From assembly GCA_023079485.1 (NCBI GenBank), contig CM041092.1, positions 7,701,127 through 7,765,126 of the forward strand: a stretch of 64,000 bases of DNA, given 5' to 3'. Source of the stretch: Archilochus colubris. Its lineage: Eukaryota > Chordata > Aves > Apodiformes > Trochilidae. Position numbers and translations under genes: made by a program. Below, one piece after another: positions 59,375 through 64,000 of the stretch (position 1 is its first letter; each line of letters starts with the position of its first letter). Under the pieces are notes generated by a model that saw only the letters and a program-made list of their open reading frames with translations, had not been told where the DNA came from and did not search any database.

Positions 59375-61539
59375 GGAAGGGTAAAGGATATTTAATTGTA
59401 ATTAGGTGACATATATTAAGTGCTATTCACAATTACAAACTTGAAATAAAACAAGGTATTTTTCCCTTCCTACAAGTTAGTGACTCAAGAGTTCAGTTAC
59501 CTCTCATATGTTGTGAATACATTACAATGTATCATTATTAAATGAGTGTTATCGTTGAACTAGAATTATTTCCTGTATATAAATAAAAGTTACATCATAA
59601 GAAGATCAGAAAAACATTTCAAGAATTCTGATCTGAAACCGGTTTGGGTTTTTGGGAGCCTTCATTTCTTAATGTAGCTTCATTTTTATTTGCATCAAGT
59701 AGCACAAAGAGACATCCAACAAACCTGATGATGCCTCATAAAACCAGTTCTTAGAAGCAGTCCAATACAATCCCTACCCTGAAGCATTTATAGTCTAAAC
59801 AAGAGAAGAAAGTGCAGTGGATTACACTCTTGGTTCAAGCTGTCTTTTTTTGATGTATGATATGTTATAAATGGTACTGTATTGATTTGTTGGGCTTCTA
59901 TCCTCACTGTCTTCTTTATGCAAAATCAATTTTTCAGAAAAAACTGCAGGAAAAGAGCAGTCCTTGTGAAATGGCACTTTCTGTGGAACTTAGAGGAGCT
60001 GAAAATTGTATGAAATGTAATGACAAAAATGTGTATGCATCTCACAGCATCTAATTTTCCTAAGTCTTGCACATCTCTGCTCCTAGTATTTATATTGAGA
60101 CCCAGTAAACTTGCATGGCTTATCCAGGGTCAGTTAGTTAATAAGCAGCAAAACCTGAGTATATAACCAAAGAGTTATGACTACAAAGAATGACATGACC
60201 CTTTTTAATAGCTAATAATACTTCTACTAAATATCTCAAGTCTTATCATGCATATTTTATATTAAATTGACATAACTGTTTTATGTAAAAAAAAAGGCAA
60301 TAGGGAAGGTGCAGGTTCTCAGCTTGTTCCATCTTGCCTGATCACACAGTGATAGAAAAGCTCTGGGAAAGGGGAATTAAAGCTCAGCTTGGTTTGCTGC
60401 CCCTGGCCAAGTGCTGTCCCACAGTGCGTGGCCATAGCTGATGCTGGGGATGGCAAAACACCTGGAAATGCACAGATTTTGTCTTTTCTCCTTCTGCCTG
60501 CTTTGACAGTGCAAAGAATGTGAAATCCCAACTGTGAATTGAAAACACATTTCTGAGTGTAGATAACAAGTACTCTCTTGCATGTGACTTCTTCACTTTT
60601 TAAGAGGCTTATGAAGTTTGCATCTCAATGTGGTCACACAGCTTAATGCAACTTGCTAATGTTTTGATTTTAAACATTTTGACTGAGGCAGACAAACAGG
60701 AGAAAACTGCAGTTCTTAAGATGGAGTGCCAAGCTGCTTTTCATCACAGGCTGAAGCACTTAATGCTGTGGTTCCTGAGGGCTTTGGAATAAAATGGGTC
60801 AACATCATCAGAAGCCCAGAAGCTTGAGCTATTTACAATTAAAAATACAACAGGTCTCCTCTATTTTTAGCTCTTGACTAAGTAATTTACTTCCTAGTGC
60901 AAAAGTTCACAGGATGATCTTGTGTATTCTCTGAAAAAAAAAGAATTATTTCTTTCCCCCCTTTTTTTACTGTTCCTGTTTTTAGAAATTAATCTCAGTA
61001 ATCACATGTAATAAAACTCTATGTTCTTGCAAGCATATAGATACTGTGTCATTTTTTGTGTGCTACAAATATTTTAATTACATATATAGCACTTGTGGAG
61101 ACAAAATCATATCTACTTCCCAGAAGCACTGTAATATTTTCATAAGAGAAAACATCCTCAATTTCATTTCACAAACCTGCTAAGTTGCACTTTAAAGAAA
61201 ATCTGAATTTAGTTTCTGCTCATGTGTGTTCTACTCATGAGAATGTAACAGCTGATTTGGATGAAACAGATCTGATCCCAAGAAGGAAAGTTAATACTCT
61301 GCAGGTCTTGTAATAGATCTCTGCAAAGGAACTCAATCTACTTACTTTAGATAAATTATTCCTTTAGAAGGATTTGGATCAGATCATTGATGAAAAGCTG
61401 TTCATGTTGATGAATGAGACAAAGCAGCAGAAAAAACTGTATATAATTTAAATGATAAAGTCAGTTTTGATCAATTTCTGTCCTCCTCAGGGGAAAGATG
61501 TAACCTCAGTGTTCAGGACTAGACTCAGTGTAGGATGCA

Positions 61540-61665
61540 TGGCAGGAGAGTTTTCCCCTGTTCTTTTGGGTCAAACCAAAAGTTCACTCAGCTCAGAATT
61601 GCATCTCCACTCCACAATGGCTTGCAACAGATGCCTGGGAAAAGGGTACTGAAAACAAGACACTT
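61540..61665 (+). mobile_element. Ancient L3/CR1-like 3' tail
   Basis: The text GGGTCAAACCAAAAGTTCAC, TCAGCTCAGAATTGCATCTC, CACAATGGCTTGCAACAGAT, GCCTGGGAAAAGGGTA resembles the old amniote L3/CR1 3' consensus (a GACCAAAGGTCCATCTAG-like then CAGTGGC-like order). Much more decayed than the other CR1 copies, so inserted earlier. Confidence 0.6.
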
Positions 61666-64000
61666 ACAGAGCAGTTGTTTCCATGGCTCATCCTGGTAGT
61701 TTTTAGAAAAAAATGGTTTACAGCATCCTTATCTGGAGGTCTGTAATTCAGCCAATATATTTAATAGCTCTTGAGAGACCTTATGAACTCATCTGTTCCC
61801 AGTTATGCTGTAAAAAATTAGCTGGTAAGGATTTATTTAGGTAGATTTGTGAAATAAAAGAAAATGCTTCGTTTTGCTTGGGTTTAACCCACTAGTAAAT
61901 AATCTTATCACATAATTTGTAATAATTGTTTCATCTTACCTTCTTTGCACTGAATTTTAATTTGTCTTCTAGTTGTTCTCAACTAACCTTGACATGTCCT
62001 AAGTCCCACTTTGCATGAAGCCCCATTTGTCACTGATGGAATGGTTGCCCGATTATCCTCACTGTCTTCCCCTGCTCCCACTCCAGTTCTTGAGATGCTG
62101 AAATTAAAACCAGCAAAATCTGGGTATATCATGAGTTTGACTGTGATAATTACCATTTCCATTTTGTTCTCTGTCCTCTTCTGTGTATTTACAAACATTT
62201 TGTATTTTTGACTGGTCTGTTACACTGCAGTTTTCTTAACTGTTTTACCTTATGACAAGGCTCTAAGGAACTTCAGTGCTTATAATTTTATTATTTTGAA
62301 TAAAGTTTATGCTAGTTACTATGAAAACTACCAGTACTTACAGGGAATATGTTATGCTGCAGATATATTATAAGCAAAAACCATAAATTTTTTTGCAATG
62401 TAATTTTTTAATCAACAATTACTGTTAATAGCTGTAGAAAATGAACTAGAATCAAGAGCTTTTTCTGCTTCCTACTGAACATTACTTGCAAATATTAGCT
62501 AGTAATAGGATTACAGACTAGCAAAATAACTTGTTTGGGAAGTTGTCATCACTTATTTCAGTCTCTACTTTGCTGATATATAATAGTAAAGAAAACAGGA
62601 ACCTTAATTGGCAATGGGATTTCACAGACTGCAAATTACTAAATTGCTAGCACTCAATTATTTTCAGTAGGTGAACTGTGATCGTAACTTGTTTAAAAAA
62701 AAAAAGACAATTTAAAAAGCCATTTGGAAACCCATCCAAGCAAAACAAAAGTAAATGGAAAGCAAACCTTCAGAAGTGTTCTGAATTACAGAATTACCAT
62801 GCCATTGAGAAAAATCAGCTGCAGGAGGAGACTGCACACATAACCTTCACAAATGTCATTTGACTACCATAGCAATGCATGTGTGAGCACGAGTACCTGT
62901 GGTGCCTGGAGATGCAATTGAAAAAAAAAAGCCAAACAGGCCTTAAAAGAGAGTCAAATGTGATTTTTACTTAAACTGAATATTCCCATAAAAGCAATTT
63001 CCTAAAGGTCAAGCCAGACAGCTCTCCTAGCACAAGGCCAACAGTTGCAATTGCATGTGATCTGACCCTCTGTGTTCAGAACACAGAACAGATTTTGACA
63101 TTTGTGCTTTTGCACATTCCTGTATGAATAATCACAGTGATTCACTGAGGTTCATTGCAACATAAGGTACCATTCAAACTGAAGTGCAGTACTGCCCAAT
63201 ATGGTATTAGCTGAATGATCCCTTGCTGGGCATGCATAATATTCAAGATAAGTCAAGTATTCTCAAAAGAAGTGCCTTATGCAAAGGAAGAAACGTCCTG
63301 TATTGATTTTTACAGCATTAGCATAGGAGCTGTACTGTGTATATAAAGGTTCCATATAGAGAGCACACAAATGGATTAATCTGGAAGTTATTCTGCAGGG
63401 AAATACAGGAGGGAAAGGTTCTGTTTTTCACATCTTGTCATGTTAACAAATACCTCCAGTCTTTTCAGTATAGACTGGAAGGCTGGTACCATTTTCAAGC
63501 AGCACCAGAGATGTTCATGGAAGGACATCGAGGTATCCAAGGTCCAAGTTCTCCTCCTAGTTCTTCTCTCCTCCCCACATTATCTTTAAGTACAGTGTGA
63601 GACACATGGCACAATGACCCTAGTTGTGATATGCAAGTCTTTAACACCTATTATTTTCTAAAAAATAAACTGAGAAGTCAACAGTTTGAAGATAATGTGG
63701 TTTTTTTTTTTCAAAATTCACAAAACAGGGAAAAAACCTGAAAAGGTATAAAACAAGTGCTTCTAAACAATTCTCTAATGTGAAGCCATTCATAATGGGA
63801 ATTCAAATAGTAGCAGCAAAACCCTCTAAATAGTTGGTAAACACCGCTTAAGGTCTGAACAAGTGTTTCAGAACAGAAACTAATTTGTTTACCTGTCACA
63901 CATTCAATTGCTTGCAGGATCAAATGTTTGAATAGCTCAGAAATCCATGGTTCCACTGCACAATCTATGATTCTTCCTGCTCTTGCTCTTGTGGAATGAT

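Larger units (their letters stand above)
58461..64000. other. Intergenic DNA upstream of SLC35F5
   Basis: No supported gene. Contains the 19-bp triplicate, the L3/CR1-like tail and two weak minus-strand candidate exons (61,988-62,097 and from 63,893 to beyond the window edge). In mammals the next gene on this side is ACTR3, divergently oriented; none of its exons is recognised here. Confidence 0.6.

Noticed and set aside
1..64000. tRNA, rRNA, CRISPR, origin or bacterial-type operon
   Set aside because: No cloverleaf boxes, regularly spaced repeats or compact gene runs were seen; the DNA is vertebrate nuclear in character.

Overview
The window looks like bird nuclear DNA. It is AT-rich, intron-rich vertebrate sequence with one CpG island, no bacterial-style gene packing, and several CR1 LINE 3' tails ending in the typical avian tail. 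At least one CR1 copy has seeded a pure ATTCT microsatellite. The CR1 subfamilies suggest a neoavian bird, perhaps a passerine, but I cannot name the species.

One protein-coding gene can be rebuilt completely: SLC35F5, on the minus strand. It is a multi-pass membrane protein of the solute carrier 35 / drug-metabolite transporter superfamily. It starts in the CpG island near 57,200 and its stop codon is at 34,475-34,473. I placed 14 coding exons by joining splice-flanked open segments. All junction phases agree, and the coding length is 1,491 nt (496 residues plus stop). The protein matches the vertebrate SLC35F5 family along its length except at the N-terminus, which here comes from a short exon at 54,352-54,286. 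A non-coding first exon ends at a donor at 57,130.

Layout, left to right: 1-33,472 is intergenic, with homeodomain/POU-like AT-rich elements near the left edge, CR1 fragments, a near-perfect 28-bp inverted repeat at 19,951-20,054, and two weak candidate exons. 33,473-57,210 is SLC35F5 with possible 3' flank; a CR1 with a broken reverse-transcriptase motif sits in its last intron. 57,130-57,560 is promoter and CpG island with a G-rich cluster. 57,755-58,460 holds two same-orientation CR1 tails and (ATTCT)22. 58,461-64,000 is intergenic, with an old L3/CR1-like tail, a 19-bp triplicate and two weak candidate exons.

There is no operon logic, CRISPR array, tRNA, rRNA or intact mobile element. 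I found no clearly new biological system. The best leads are the variable 5' end of SLC35F5 (start-stop uORF and phase-compatible exon skipping), its weak splice donors next to a hairpin or a CR1, and the 28-bp inverted repeat.
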